Source: Flavobacteriales bacterium
GTDB lineage: Bacteria; Bacteroidota; Bacteroidia; Flavobacteriales_D; Crocinitomicaceae
Assembly: GCA_947475275.1 (NCBI GenBank)
Contig: CANJNE010000010.1
Coordinates: 1 to 46,222 of the forward strand
DNA: 46,222 nucleotides
Reading direction: 5' to 3'
Shown here: positions 11,001-20,725 of the stretch, in pieces
Numbering within the stretch: position 1 is the stretch's first letter
Layout of the letters: the number at the start of each line of letters is the position of its first letter
Notes under the pieces: generated by a model
The model's database searches: none
Seen by the model: only the letters and a program-made list of their open reading frames with translations
Told to the model about the DNA's origin: nothing
Position numbers and translations under genes: made by a program

Positions 11001-14000
11001 AATCTTTTTGGATTCGCTGGATCTAAATCACTATACTCAACTACATAAGAAACATCTGTACTTCCAGAAGCAATCAATTCATTACGTTTCTTTTTCAGGT
11101 TAAGAAGGTCATCGAAAACAATTTCTACATTGTTTTCTTCCGGCCAAATATCCTCTGCTACCGTAGCACCCCAATCAGTTGTATAAAGTGGTAATTCATA
11201 TTCGTAGTAATTGTCGTTAAAATCTGTTCCTAGACGTACAAATAAAGTGAGATCTTCATCATTAAGTGGCAAAGTTTGTAGCACTTCTTCCGCGTGCACA
11301 AACATTTTGAGCTTTTTATAAGTGCGGACATCAAACTGAACATTGCGGTATGCTGCTCTTGCGTCACCATCTTGTAGGTTACAAACATCAAGCACCAACG
11401 ATTGCTCGTTAAGCTGTCTTTGGAAAGTTTGTGATGGGTCAACTTCACGAATAATTCCTGGCGGTATTTCGTATTTTATCGGGCTTCTTTGGTCGTTTTC
11501 TTCAACATTAACGGCTCCAATATTAAAGCTTGTCAAGTTAGGGTCGGTTTGAACACTTTCGCCTGGTGCCGTAAGATCTTCTAAATAACGTCGCCATTCA
11601 CCTCTAATGAGTTCAAGCCTAGCAAAGCGCAGCAAGACCTCTTCATCAAAGTCCTTCATGAACATACGCATAAAACGAATAGACCTGAAATCTTGAATAC
11701 CGTTTATTTTCTTTTCATAGCCCTGTATTGGGATTTTAAATTGGTACCATTTTTCAGTTTTTGTACCATTTTGAAAAGTTTGCACATTGGTAATGAAGTT
11801 CTTCCCTACCTGCATGTCGTTAGGTCGTAAACTCACACGATATTGAAAATAGCTTTCAGACTCAGCTAAATTATTATCCTGATTGATGTCTTCGATATCT
11901 GGAAGGTTTGTGCCTTGTGTTGGATAACCATCTGCATTTGCGGTGTCCGACATTTCGGTGGTCGGGGAGTTGCCCTCCATTCCGTTGTACTTTTTGTACC
12001 GCTGCAATATATTCAGCGTATCTGCATCATAATTATCATCACGATAAAAATTGTAATCATCCGTTGATGGGTCACTTATCATTCTTGCTTTCGTGGCAGC
12101 ATCTAGAACAGGATTACTTAACACCCAATTTACGTAATTATCGAAAGCTATTTTTTCATCGGTATCTGACCATCCATCCAAACCAACATCTTGGTTTAAT
12201 CGTGATTGTGGATCAGTATCAAAAGCATTAACAACTACTTGTTGCGTTGAAATTCTTGCCCAAGCTGTAGTGTCCAAATCATCATTTACAGATATTCCTG
12301 TTGGTGGCAGTCCATTTTCAAAACTTTTTCTAGAATCTGGAAGTGCATCTTCTGAAATATTTCCGAGATTAAAATACAAGTCTCCTCCGGTATGAATTGA
12401 GTTCGGATTGGCATTTTCCGCATCTTCATTAAATGGATCCAAAACCCAGAACTGAATAAATTCGATATTGGTCTGCTCGAAATCATTTGTCGTCAAACCA
12501 CGCATAATCCCTCCCCATCGATTTTCAGGATTGGTGAATGTTCCATCGGCATTAACGGTTGCTGTAGTATCATAATTGTACATACCCCGTTCTGATGGAT
12601 AATATGCTAACTCTAAAATGGGAATATTAGGTATAGATCCGTATTGCTGCTGTAAGTTTGGAAAAATATCCGTTTGATTTACAAGGCGCATTCTACTATC
12701 AGAAAGCATTAATGGATTGTCCTTGATGTGTTGAGGTGTGAGCGAATTGCTTTGATAAAATAATGGATCGATCAAATACCAACATGTTTTTGAGCGCTTG
12801 AATCCTGCGGAAAGGTCTTTATAAATAGCTTCTGGAAACAAATCTGGTTGTCCTTGTGGTATAGATGATAGTCGCCAAGCAGTAATTGTTCTGAGGTCAA
12901 TAGTGCTTTGAGACCCCTCGAAATCATCGATGTACGATGTTCCATCTTTGTTGATTGCTCGGGGTTGTCCTGGGATTAAATGTGCGAATTCACCAGAAAG
13001 AGAAAAAGTAGACTTTTGAGTTGTTGAAATTACGGGTAAGAGATCAACTAACTTAGTTAAAAATGGTACATCTGTTCGATAAGCAAAATCAAATCCAATA
13101 ACATTGTTTTTGAATGGTTCGCTACCAATATCTACTTTTTGAGTAACGGGACGTTCCATCATTCGCATCCATGTAGCCCCAAAATTGAATTGATCATTCA
13201 ACTTAAAGTTGTAATGCATACCCATCAGCGAACGCGCTTGAAATCCAAAAACAGAATTGCTTTCTATTGAAATTTTAATTGGCGCATTAGACTCTAAAAT
13301 TCCTGTATTAAGGATTTTTACCCGACCTAAATTGTAATCAACTGTATAATCAACGCCTTCCGTAAGTTTTATTCCACCAGCGGTAACCACAACAGCACCT
13401 TCAGGAACATTTATAGCATTCAAAGGAATATCTGAAGAAACCGAAGATTGGTATTGGCCTTTAAAACTGAAACGATTTTTACTCGGAATCTGCTGAGCTG
13501 CCGTTTTGGTGGAATCATACAATTCAGTGAAAACTACTTGATCGATAATTAATGGTGGCACCGCAGCTGCTTCAAGTTTGGTTTTTAAAGTTTTACCAAA
13601 TGGCTCAACGGTAGAAAAATAAATTCGACCATTCTTTGTATTTATTGTACCTCCGTTTTCTGCTCTGTTTCCAGTGTATGTAATGGGAACGAAATCAAAA
13701 ACCCCATCAGAGAATGGTTGGTTGTTTTGGTTCAACCTGTCCATTTCAATTAAGGTAACTATTTGTTTATCATCTACACCTTCTTGCGGAAAGAATGGAA
13801 CAAGCAATGATGTTGCAGGATTATTGTACAAAATATCAATTCTAAAACCTGTTTGATCAAGCTGTGAAGCGCCTATTGAATAAACGTTTTTCATCATCAA
13901 GTCCCAAACCTTATTTTTAGGATTTGTAATGGTAGGTTTTAAAAGTTTTAGAATTAACGCTTGCTGTCCCGCCACACCATCTGTAGAAAATTCTCCAACT

Positions 14001-15382
14001 TGATAAGTGTCGCCGCGATAAGTATATTCATAAGCCACAGCAAGTACCTCGTCATTATTAAGAGGTAAATTCAATGATATATATCCTAATTGAGCATTGT
14101 AAGTAAATTCTTGTTCTGTTAGTTTTCTGGCATTTTCAACCTTTTCATATTCTATTGCTTGTTGAAATGGCCCCGGTGCAGTAACCTGAGTGCTTAATGC
14201 AAGTACAGAGTTGGCGAAGCCTCTTACGAGGGGTTGGTTTGCTGCCCAATTGTATAAATTATTGGCCTCATTATCGGGCAATTCACTTGGCCCAAATCCA
14301 CCAGGTTGGCCTTGACAATTTTCAGCTTTAGCTTCACCTAAATCTGCAAAGGCGATTATATTTCTCGTGTTTTCAATACTGCTTGTCCTATTGGTAAGCC
14401 AAACTTCGATTCTTGTAATGTTTATGGTAGAATTCACTATTGGAACTGTTGACATAGCTTCATCATAGTGATCTTTATGATACAGGTTGATAAAATAGTG
14501 TCGATTCACCTCATAATTATCAGCATTCAATTCAAATTGTTGCACTTGAGCGCCACCTGAAACATTGATTTCAGTTCGTTTTCCCTTTGAAGATGCCGCA
14601 ATCAAATCGATAGTTGATCTTCCAAATTTTAATTTCGTTTTAGCTCCAAAAAGAGTTTGTGAGCCTTGTATTAAGGTAGTAGGTAATTGCAAAGCAACAT
14701 TTCCAAGTTCCAGCTTTTGCAAAATTTGATCTTCATCGCCTGTGTATTCCAATTTTGTTACGTTATCAAAATCGAAGGTTGCTTGTGTATTGTAGCTTGT
14801 AGATACCTTTAATTTGGTACCTATTAATCCAACCAAATTCAGCTGAATTTGCTGGTTGAAGTCAAAACGGGTAATCCTACGCTGTTTCATTGGTAAAATG
14901 GGATTGTCGTAGCGAGAAGAATTAACTCCAAATGACAACTCTACAGCACCTTGGGGTCTAATGGTAATTTGATCTGAACCAAAAACGCTTTCAAACGCTT
15001 TGCTTCCTATTTTTATTGGAAATTCTATGGGTTGACCTGCTTCGGTTTGTTCTTCGATTTTATCCTTCCAATTATCTCTTAAAGCTTTTTGGCGCTCATA
15101 CTCCAGATATTCCTCTAGAGTCATCATTGAAGGATTTCGATAATTTAAGCCATTTGAAAATGTTTCTTTAAAAACGTATCTTCCCGTTATTGGATCGTAA
15201 ACAATAGTTTGGGAAACAGAGGATGGGTCTCCTAGATCGAAGCTTTGTGACTGCGTTTGGGTAGGATCAATATAATTTTGAATAGGAAAAGGTAAAGTAT
15301 CTTGAGTATAAAACTTCCCCGTTATACTTGTAAAAGTACAAATAAGCAGTAGTAATTTTCCTATATATTTCTTTTTTAGCAT
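8081..15382 (-). CDS. sprA: SprA/Sov-type type IX secretion translocon (gliding motility protein)
   Basis: 2433 aa outer-membrane protein; LMGMHYNFKLNDQFNFGATWMRMMERP, INKDGTSYIDDFEGSQSTIDLRT, WWGGIMRGL-like segment, IIWINELRLTDF; adjacent to ruvA and maeB as in other Bacteroidetes. Confidence 0.95.
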   Translation of the reverse strand: MLKKKYIGKLLLLICTFTSITGKFYTQDTLPFPIQNYIDPTQTQSQSFDLGDPSSVSQTIVYDPITGRYVFKETFSNGLNYRNPSMMTLEEYLEYERQKALRDNWKDKIEEQTEAGQPIEFPIKIGSKAFESVFGSDQITIRPQGAVELSFGVNSSRYDNPILPMKQRRITRFDFNQQIQLNLVGLIGTKLKVSTSYNTQATFDFDNVTKLEYTGDEDQILQKLELGNVALQLPTTLIQGSQTLFGAKTKLKFGRSTIDLIAASSKGKRTEINVSGGAQVQQFELNADNYEVNRHYFINLYHKDHYDEAMSTVPIVNSTINITRIEVWLTNRTSSIENTRNIIAFADLGEAKAENCQGQPGGFGPSELPDNEANNLYNWAANQPLVRGFANSVLALSTQVTAPGPFQQAIEYEKVENARKLTEQEFTYNAQLGYISLNLPLNNDEVLAVAYEYTYRGDTYQVGEFSTDGVAGQQALILKLLKPTITNPKNKVWDLMMKNVYSIGASQLDQTGFRIDILYNNPATSLLVPFFPQEGVDDKQIVTLIEMDRLNQNNQPFSDGVFDFVPITYTGNRAENGGTINTKNGRIYFSTVEPFGKTLKTKLEAAAVPPLIIDQVVFTELYDSTKTAAQQIPSKNRFSFKGQYQSSVSSDIPLNAINVPEGAVVVTAGGIKLTEGVDYTVDYNLGRVKILNTGILESNAPIKISIESNSVFGFQARSLMGMHYNFKLNDQFNFGATWMRMMERPVTQKVDIGSEPFKNNVIGFDFAYRTDVPFLTKLVDLLPVISTTQKSTFSLSGEFAHLIPGQPRAINKDGTSYIDDFEGSQSTIDLRTITAWRLSSIPQGQPDLFPEAIYKDLSAGFKRSKTCWYLIDPLFYQSNSLTPQHIKDNPLMLSDSRMRLVNQTDIFPNLQQQYGSIPNIPILELAYYPSERGMYNYDTTATVNADGTFTNPENRWGGIMRGLTTNDFEQTNIEFIQFWVLDPFNEDAENANPNSIHTGGDLYFNLGNISEDALPDSRKSFENGLPPTGISVNDDLDTTAWARISTQQVVVNAFDTDPQSRLNQDVGLDGWSDTDEKIAFDNYVNWVLSNPVLDAATKARMISDPSTDDYNFYRDDNYDADTLNILQRYKKYNGMEGNSPTTEMSDTANADGYPTQGTNLPDIEDINQDNNLAESESYFQYRVSLRPNDMQVGKNFITNVQTFQNGTKTEKWYQFKIPIQGYEKKINGIQDFRSIRFMRMFMKDFDEEVLLRFARLELIRGEWRRYLEDLTAPGESVQTDPNLTSFNIGAVNVEENDQRSPIKYEIPPGIIREVDPSQTFQRQLNEQSLVLDVCNLQDGDARAAYRNVQFDVRTYKKLKMFVHAEEVLQTLPLNDEDLTLFVRLGTDFNDNYYEYELPLYTTDWGATVAEDIWPEENNVEIVFDDLLNLKKKRNELIASGSTDVSYVVEYSDLDPANPKRLLKVKGSPNLQGIKTLMVGVRNPGVNQVNPWPDNGDAECAIIWINELRLTDFVSEGGSAAIAQMQVQLADFANISASGNYSGINWGSVESRVQERQRNEKIGVDMNANVQLGQFFGKRASVSLPFFYAYSLGLINPEYDPFNPDVRLSDYDLATRKERAKLGQDFNERKSYNFTNVRKELKAGATAHFWRVSNWSANYAYAENLRRDFNTKSDLTKTWTAGLNYNYSFTAKAFEPFKNNEFLKKSKWFTLIKDFNLYLTPKNISFTNDILRTYNERQVRNNMVPDYEFQPVYVKRFTWNRTYSLGYDLTKNLKLTFNATNQALFTEGDGRVDRKLDPEGFQQFRDTIVDQLSTFGTTTDYSHTYAVNYTLPLDKIPATDWMTANFKYGGTYNWQRAPLNQSEFGNIIQNNRTVNVTAQLNFTNLYNKLPYFKKVLGDGKGGRGAIAAKEVGVRNTGEKNETNTDTATEEDAETSDSEMTNKERRKAKRKKRKEEREKRAEEKRGGKVHPVAGFFARAIMTVRNVSGTYALNDGTMLPGYNQETRILGFNGAFDAPLAGFVFGQQQYDIFGRQTDYNIATTAAGQGWLVKNENLNKQFTMTHSKNLNLRASLEPLKDVTIELTLNRTFGNNSSEFYRWNDSTQVFEGQSRVQTGTLTYSNVSLSSAFALLGNEYQSTVFDQLLDNRRDVSQLLGQANNNSNSLTSGYYTGYSGSQQEVVTGAFLTSYTNRGINDKNINPVKNLPLPNWSVNYNGLTKFEFAKKLFKNFVIKHAYSSSISVTGLQTNLNAVFDGNGDASAFDINNNFIADRQMQNITITEKFGPLLGFDATWNIKGQGLITKFEFKKDRSATLSLNNNQVTEVNGKEWVIGSGYKFSKVKLPIEKIPASDINLRVDITFRDNITVIRKIIENTNQATAGQRVVSIKTSADYNVSQNLTVQFYYDQVINTPKIATAFPTGNMSCGLRLRFNLAGVQ

Positions 15383-15389
15383 TAAGCCA

Positions 15390-15965
15390 TCAAAGTATTT
15401 TAAGTGCTTCTTTTATTAATTGTTCTACTGTTTCATTTCCAGTTGAGATTTTGTCAAGAGCTTTATCGGCAGCCTTTTTATCAAAACCTAAAGAAACAAG
15501 TGCTGTTAACGCATCAAATCGTTGGGTATTGTTTTGGCTGAACATATTTTCAGCAGAAAATGTCATTTTTAACACTTTGTCTTTCAAATCAATAATTACA
15601 CGCTGTGCTGTTTTAGCGCCAATACCTTTTATACTTTGTATTGTTCTTACATCCTCAACTTGAATGGCATGTGCAATCTCATCTGGCACCAATGATGACA
15701 ACATGATCATTGCAGTATTTGGCCCTATTCCAGAAACTGAAATCAAATGACTGAACATTTCTCTTTCCTCTTTGGATGCAAAACCATAAAGTATGTGCGC
15801 ATCTTCACGAACGATCAGCCTGGTAAACAAACGAATTGCCTCGTCATTACCAATTGCAGAAAAAGTATTAAGAGAAATTTTTACCTCATAACCAACTCCT
15901 GCACAATCTATGAGCAGCTCCGTTGGGTTTTTCTCTATTAACTTTCCGTTTAACTGTCCAATCAT
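15390..15965 (-). CDS. ruvA: Holliday junction branch migration protein RuvA
   Basis: MIGQLNGKLIEKNPTELLIDCAGVGYEV, FSHLISVSGIGPNTAMIMLSSL, IKGIGAKTAQRVIIDLKDK. Confidence 0.97.
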   Translation of the reverse strand: MIGQLNGKLIEKNPTELLIDCAGVGYEVKISLNTFSAIGNDEAIRLFTRLIVREDAHILYGFASKEEREMFSHLISVSGIGPNTAMIMLSSLVPDEIAHAIQVEDVRTIQSIKGIGAKTAQRVIIDLKDKVLKMTFSAENMFSQNNTQRFDALTALVSLGFDKKAADKALDKISTGNETVEQLIKEALKIL

Positions 15966-15968
15966 TTA

Positions 15969-18233
15969 CTACTTATTTTGTGCATCTACAACTGCAACCT
16001 TCACCATATTGATAATTTCTCTTACAGATGAACCAAGTTGCAACACATGCACCGATTTTTTTAACCCAACGAGAACTGGTCCAATAGCATCTCCTTCGGT
16101 CATTTCTTGTAATAATTTATATGCAATATTTCCAGCAGAAAGATTTGGGAAAATCAAAGTATTTACTTGTTTATTCGCTAAATGTGAAAATGAAAATTTT
16201 TCCATCATAAGTTCATTGTTCAAGGCAAAGTTTGCTTGAAGTTCCCCATCAACAACCAGATTTGGATGCTTTTCATGAAGTATTTTTGTAGCCTTCGACA
16301 TTTTTTCAGCATCATTGCCAATTGAGGAACCAAAATTACTATAGCTCAACATTGCAATCCTGGGTGTAACTTTAAATTTTCTTATTGTTTTCGCAACGTT
16401 TGCAGTTATTTCAGCAATTTGCTCAGCTGTAGGGTCCAAATTTATCGTTGTATCGGCCAAGAAAAACAATCCTCTTTTTGTATTTAACATGTAAAGGCCC
16501 GCTAAGGTATTAACATCTTTATCAAGACCTATTGTTTGCAAAACTGGTCGAACGCTATTTCTATAGCTACGAGTAAGGCCCGTTATCATTGCATCTGCAT
16601 CGCCCATTTCCACCATCATGGCGCCAAAGTGATTGCGCTCGCGCATGATTTGAATAGATTCAAACTCTGTGAATCCTTTGCGTTTACGTTTCTCGAAAAA
16701 TGCTTTACCAAAAGCTATTCGACGCTCGTCTTCCTCCTCCGATTTTGGATCAATGATAACAACATCAGGAATTTCAATTGCGTACTCATTTATCAAGGCT
16801 TCTATTTTACTGCGTTTTCCAAGTAATACGGGAACCGCTATTCCTTCTTCATATGACGTTTGTGCCGCTTTAAGTATTTTGATTTGGTCCGCCTCAGCGA
16901 AAACCACCCTTTTAGGGTTAGCTTGTGCTTTTTCTGTTAATGTTCTCACCAATTTATTATCCAGCCCCAAACGATTTTTCAAAAGTACTTCATAAGCCTC
17001 CCAATCGGTGATGGGTTCTCGGGCCACTCCTGAAGAAATCGCTGCCTTAGCTACAGCAGGTGCAACGTAATAAATCAAGCGAGGGTCTAATGGTTTTGGT
17101 ATAATTTGTTCTCTACCGAAAGAAATATTTTTTTCTCCGTAGGCTTCTATTACTTCCTCAGGAATTGTTTCTTTAGCAAGATCGGCGAGTGCCTTAACTG
17201 CTGCCAACTTCATTTCTTCATTAATTGCCGTAGCGCGGACATCTAACGCGCCTCGAAAAATAAAAGGAAATCCAAGAACGTTATTTACTTGGTTAGGGTG
17301 ATCCGATCTTCCTGTGGCCATTATAATATCCTTACGAACTGAAGTTGCGTCCTTGTAAGATATTTCCGGTTCAGGATTAGCTAATGCAAAAACAATAGGA
17401 TCCTTCGCCATGTTTTTAATCATTTCTTTTGAAACAACATTTCCTTTGGAAAGCCCTAAAAAGACATCAGCCTTTTTCATTGCATCAAACAGGGTCATCG
17501 ATTTTTTATGCCCAGCATAAGGAACTTTACTTTCGTCTAAATCTTCCCTTTCGGCACAAATTAGGCCTTTAGAGTCAAACATGTAAATGTTATCTTTTTG
17601 AACCCCTAAGGCACAATATAGATTCATGCAAGACATTGCCGCTGCACCAGCTCCTGAAACAACTATTTTAATACGATTGATTCTTTTCTTTGCCAATTCA
17701 AGTGCATTTAACAATGCGGCAGAGGATATTATTGCGGTTCCATGCTGGTCATCATGCATTATAGGAATATCAAGTTCCTCTTTTAACCTTCTCTCTATCT
17801 CGAAAGCTTCTGGCGCTTTTATGTCTTCAAGATTAATTCCTCCAAACGTTGGCGCAATAGCTTTAACAGTTTGAATAAATAATTCTGGATCCTTGGCGTC
17901 AACCTCAATATCAAAAACATCAATGTCGGCAAATATTTTAAAAAGCAATCCTTTACCTTCCATAACCGGTTTGGAAGCCAACGGGCCTATATCTCCTAAT
18001 CCCAGAACAGCTGTTCCGTTCGAAATTACAGCTACTAGATTTGACTTGCTGGTATATTTGTATACATCATCAGCATTTTCAGCAATTTTGAGACAAGGCT
18101 CGGCAACACCAGGCGAATATGCTAGAGATAAATCACGTTGTGAAGAATAAGGCTTGGTTGGAACCACTTCTATTTTACCAGGTCTTCCGGAAGAGTGGTA
18201 ATCCAATGCGTCTTGTTTTCGAATTTTCGGCAT
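15969..18233 (-). CDS. maeB: NADP-dependent malic enzyme with C-terminal phosphotransacetylase-like domain
   Basis: [47 protein letters not shown], followed by a PTA-like domain. Confidence 0.95.
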   Translation of the reverse strand: MPKIRKQDALDYHSSGRPGKIEVVPTKPYSSQRDLSLAYSPGVAEPCLKIAENADDVYKYTSKSNLVAVISNGTAVLGLGDIGPLASKPVMEGKGLLFKIFADIDVFDIEVDAKDPELFIQTVKAIAPTFGGINLEDIKAPEAFEIERRLKEELDIPIMHDDQHGTAIISSAALLNALELAKKRINRIKIVVSGAGAAAMSCMNLYCALGVQKDNIYMFDSKGLICAEREDLDESKVPYAGHKKSMTLFDAMKKADVFLGLSKGNVVSKEMIKNMAKDPIVFALANPEPEISYKDATSVRKDIIMATGRSDHPNQVNNVLGFPFIFRGALDVRATAINEEMKLAAVKALADLAKETIPEEVIEAYGEKNISFGREQIIPKPLDPRLIYYVAPAVAKAAISSGVAREPITDWEAYEVLLKNRLGLDNKLVRTLTEKAQANPKRVVFAEADQIKILKAAQTSYEEGIAVPVLLGKRSKIEALINEYAIEIPDVVIIDPKSEEEDERRIAFGKAFFEKRKRKGFTEFESIQIMRERNHFGAMMVEMGDADAMITGLTRSYRNSVRPVLQTIGLDKDVNTLAGLYMLNTKRGLFFLADTTINLDPTAEQIAEITANVAKTIRKFKVTPRIAMLSYSNFGSSIGNDAEKMSKATKILHEKHPNLVVDGELQANFALNNELMMEKFSFSHLANKQVNTLIFPNLSAGNIAYKLLQEMTEGDAIGPVLVGLKKSVHVLQLGSSVREIINMVKVAVVDAQNK

Positions 18234-18254
18234 AATATCTTCAATTCAAGCCGA

Positions 18255-18284
18255 CAAAGATACAAAATTAGACCGTAACAGCAA
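18255..18284 (-). promoter_or_regulatory. Bacteroidetes-type promoter (TTG-N19-TATCTTTG) of maeB-ruvA-sprA
   Basis: Minus-strand TATCTTTG at 18262-18255 and TTG at 18284-18282, spacing 19. Confidence 0.65.
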
Positions 18285-18323
18285 TTTAAAAAACGGAGTG
18301 ATATAACGACTGTGGTATTAAAC

Positions 18324-18357
18324 AAAAAATGGCCGCCTTATTCAGACAGCCATTTTG
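18324..18357 (-). terminator. Rho-independent terminator of the T9SS thioredoxin-fold gene
   Basis: AAAATGGC ... GCCATTTT with an inner extended stem; T-run on the minus strand. Confidence 0.8.
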
Positions 18358-18376
18358 TATGAAATTTAATTATTTC

Positions 18377-19903
18377 TTATTTAACAACAACGCTTTTAGT
18401 TGAGGTTACTCCGTTTGCAGAGATAGAAACAATGTAGCTTCCTTTTGCCAATTCAGAAACTGGAATTTCAATAGTTTGTGTACCATTTAAACCTGTTAAT
18501 GATTGTGTATTCATAATTCTACCTTGAAGATCAAGCATTGAAACAACATAGTCAGATCCAGTTCCTTCAAAAGAAACATTAACTACATCAGACGCTGGGT
18601 TAGGGAAAACATTGAAAGTACTTGCAAAAGCCTCCTCGATTCCAGCAACCGCATCAATTTGGAATGCATCAGCAGCCTCAGACCCTGAAGGGAAGTTAGA
18701 AACACCAGCGATTTTAACACCGCTTACCCATACTTCAACCAATCCATCGCCATATCCGCTATCAAAACCATCACCATAAGCATCATAAACTTCTAAACGG
18801 TAGCAATCATCTGTCAAAGAAGTATTGATGTCAGCTTGTGGATAAGTTCCATTTGCTGCTGCATCCGCATATGTAGGGCTAGTGTATGCTATTGAACCAT
18901 TAGATTTAAAAAGCTTCCATGAAGTTTCTGAACCATAACGATCTAAGGAAACTTTAATTGTAGCATTTCCATTTGTTGCTGTTGTAGCTAATCCAACCAC
19001 TTGAGCTAATGTATTGTTAGCAGCATTATTGTCGGCGGAAGAAATATTGATTGAGATATTTTGTGAAGCTGCTGTTGGCGTGTACTGACCAATAGTAACG
19101 TTTTGTACACCGTATGTCGCTAAACTTCCAGACCAGTTGTATGTTGCGATTGTGTTTGCTCCTTGAGTTGCTGTGATTGTACAAGCTGTAAGTGGTGAAG
19201 TACCATTGTTTTGTAATTTAACCACTAAATCAATAGGACCACAAGATTTTGTCTCGCCTTCATAGCTCAATAAAGCTGGGTCGTTAGCTTGAGAAGCTGG
19301 TGGAGGACAGTCAACAACAGAACTGTATAATGCTGCTGCAGAAAGTTGACCTACTTCTTCTACGATTCTGTTTGGACAAATTCTGTAGATTGTAGGGAAA
19401 TAACCAATATTGTAATCATTGTTAATTTGAGTTGCACCGGCAGATGCTGGGTTTGCCATTGGGAACTGAACTTGCCCTAAAGTTGCATTAGGCTCTATCC
19501 AGTTTCCGATTGTTCCAGAACCATCAAGCATTGTTGCGTCGGCAGTTGTACCATCACCTTCAATCCAAATAACCATAATATCATCTGTAGTGCTAGCGCT
19601 AACACCTGGATATCCAGCTGGACCGTGGTTGATGTAAGCATCATCCAAAGCACCACTTAAGTGGTAATTCCAACATGGACCACACCAAGTTGCAGATACA
19701 TCTAAAAATACAGTATAACCTGCATCAAGGTAATCATAAAGCGTGTATGTACCATTTCCGTTTTCACCTGCAGTAGATAACCAAGACTGATAAGCTGTTA
19801 CCGTAAAGTTTGGCGCAACACTTCCGGCAGCCAATTGGGCATTAGATGTATTAAACGCTCCACCCAAAGACAAAGCTAAAGCTGAGAATAAAAGTTTTTT
19901 CAT
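18377..19903 (-). CDS. secreted thioredoxin-fold protein with T9SS type A C-terminal sorting domain
   Basis: Signal peptide, VSATWCGPCWNY (CxxC), terminal NVFPNPASDVVNVSF...KGSYIVSISANGVTSTKSVVVK. Confidence 0.9.
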   Translation of the reverse strand: MKKLLFSALALSLGGAFNTSNAQLAAGSVAPNFTVTAYQSWLSTAGENGNGTYTLYDYLDAGYTVFLDVSATWCGPCWNYHLSGALDDAYINHGPAGYPGVSASTTDDIMVIWIEGDGTTADATMLDGSGTIGNWIEPNATLGQVQFPMANPASAGATQINNDYNIGYFPTIYRICPNRIVEEVGQLSAAALYSSVVDCPPPASQANDPALLSYEGETKSCGPIDLVVKLQNNGTSPLTACTITATQGANTIATYNWSGSLATYGVQNVTIGQYTPTAASQNISINISSADNNAANNTLAQVVGLATTATNGNATIKVSLDRYGSETSWKLFKSNGSIAYTSPTYADAAANGTYPQADINTSLTDDCYRLEVYDAYGDGFDSGYGDGLVEVWVSGVKIAGVSNFPSGSEAADAFQIDAVAGIEEAFASTFNVFPNPASDVVNVSFEGTGSDYVVSMLDLQGRIMNTQSLTGLNGTQTIEIPVSELAKGSYIVSISANGVTSTKSVVVK

Positions 19904-20012
19904 AGTTAAAATTTAAAATAAACCGTTTTAGAAACGTAAATATAAGCCATTTAAACCAAATTCAATTATATTTTCATTATTATTCTTGGATTCCTGAATT
20001 AAATTTACACCC

Positions 20013-20702
20013 ATGAAAAACATCGTTATTCTATCTGGAGCAGGAGTGAGCGCAGAAAGCGGTATTTCTACGTTTCGCGATTCTGGAGGGCTCTGGGAAC
20101 AATACAAAATAGAGGAGGTTGCGACTCCAGAAGCTTGGGAAAATAACCCTCAAAAAGTTCAAACCTTTTACAATTTAAGGAGGAAACAGATTCTTGAAGT
20201 TAAACCTAATGAAGCACATTTTTTAATTGCCAAATTAGAGTCGCGTTTTCATGTAAATGTAATTACGCAAAATATAGATGATTTGCATGAAAGAGCGGGT
20301 TCAACCAATGTTTTGCATTTGCATGGAAATATTAGGTATGCCAAAAGTAGTGGGCCAAACCAAGAAGTCAATTACTATCCCGTTGAGGGTTGGGGGTTAA
20401 AAATGAGCGACCTATGCCCTGATGGCTATCCGCTCCGACCGCATGTTGTATGGTTTGGGGAATCTGTTCCTATGATGGATAAGGCTGCTGAATTGATAGC
20501 CGAAGCAGACATTTTAATCGTTATAGGCACATCTCTTCAAGTTTATCCAGCGGCTGGTTTGGTTTATATGACTCCTCGGCAATGCCAAAAATTTATCATT
20601 GATCCTGGAATAAATGAACGCGATATTCCTTCAGATTATACTTTGATCAAAAAAAGTGCTTCGCTAGGGATGAAACATTTAATGGAACAAGTTTTATTTT
20701 AA
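20013..20702 (+). CDS. cobB: NAD-dependent protein deacylase, Sir2 class III type
   Basis: GAGVSAESGISTFRDSGGLW, TQNIDDLHERAGS, HLHGN catalytic His, FYNLRR (YxxR desuccinylase motif), RPHVVWFGE. Confidence 0.95.
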   Translation: MKNIVILSGAGVSAESGISTFRDSGGLWEQYKIEEVATPEAWENNPQKVQTFYNLRRKQILEVKPNEAHFLIAKLESRFHVNVITQNIDDLHERAGSTNVLHLHGNIRYAKSSGPNQEVNYYPVEGWGLKMSDLCPDGYPLRPHVVWFGESVPMMDKAAELIAEADILIVIGTSLQVYPAAGLVYMTPRQCQKFIIDPGINERDIPSDYTLIKKSASLGMKHLMEQVLF

Positions 20703-20725
20703 AATAATCTAAATGTATAAAACCA

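Noticed and set aside
8174-13856. Several 60-107 aa ORFs antisense or out of frame within sprA
   Set aside because: Short, no domain similarity, fully inside the high-confidence sprA reading frame.
18837-18845. TGTGGATAA, an exact DnaA-box match
   Set aside because: Single copy inside a T9SS gene coding sequence (encodes YPQ); no cluster or AT-rich unwinding element.
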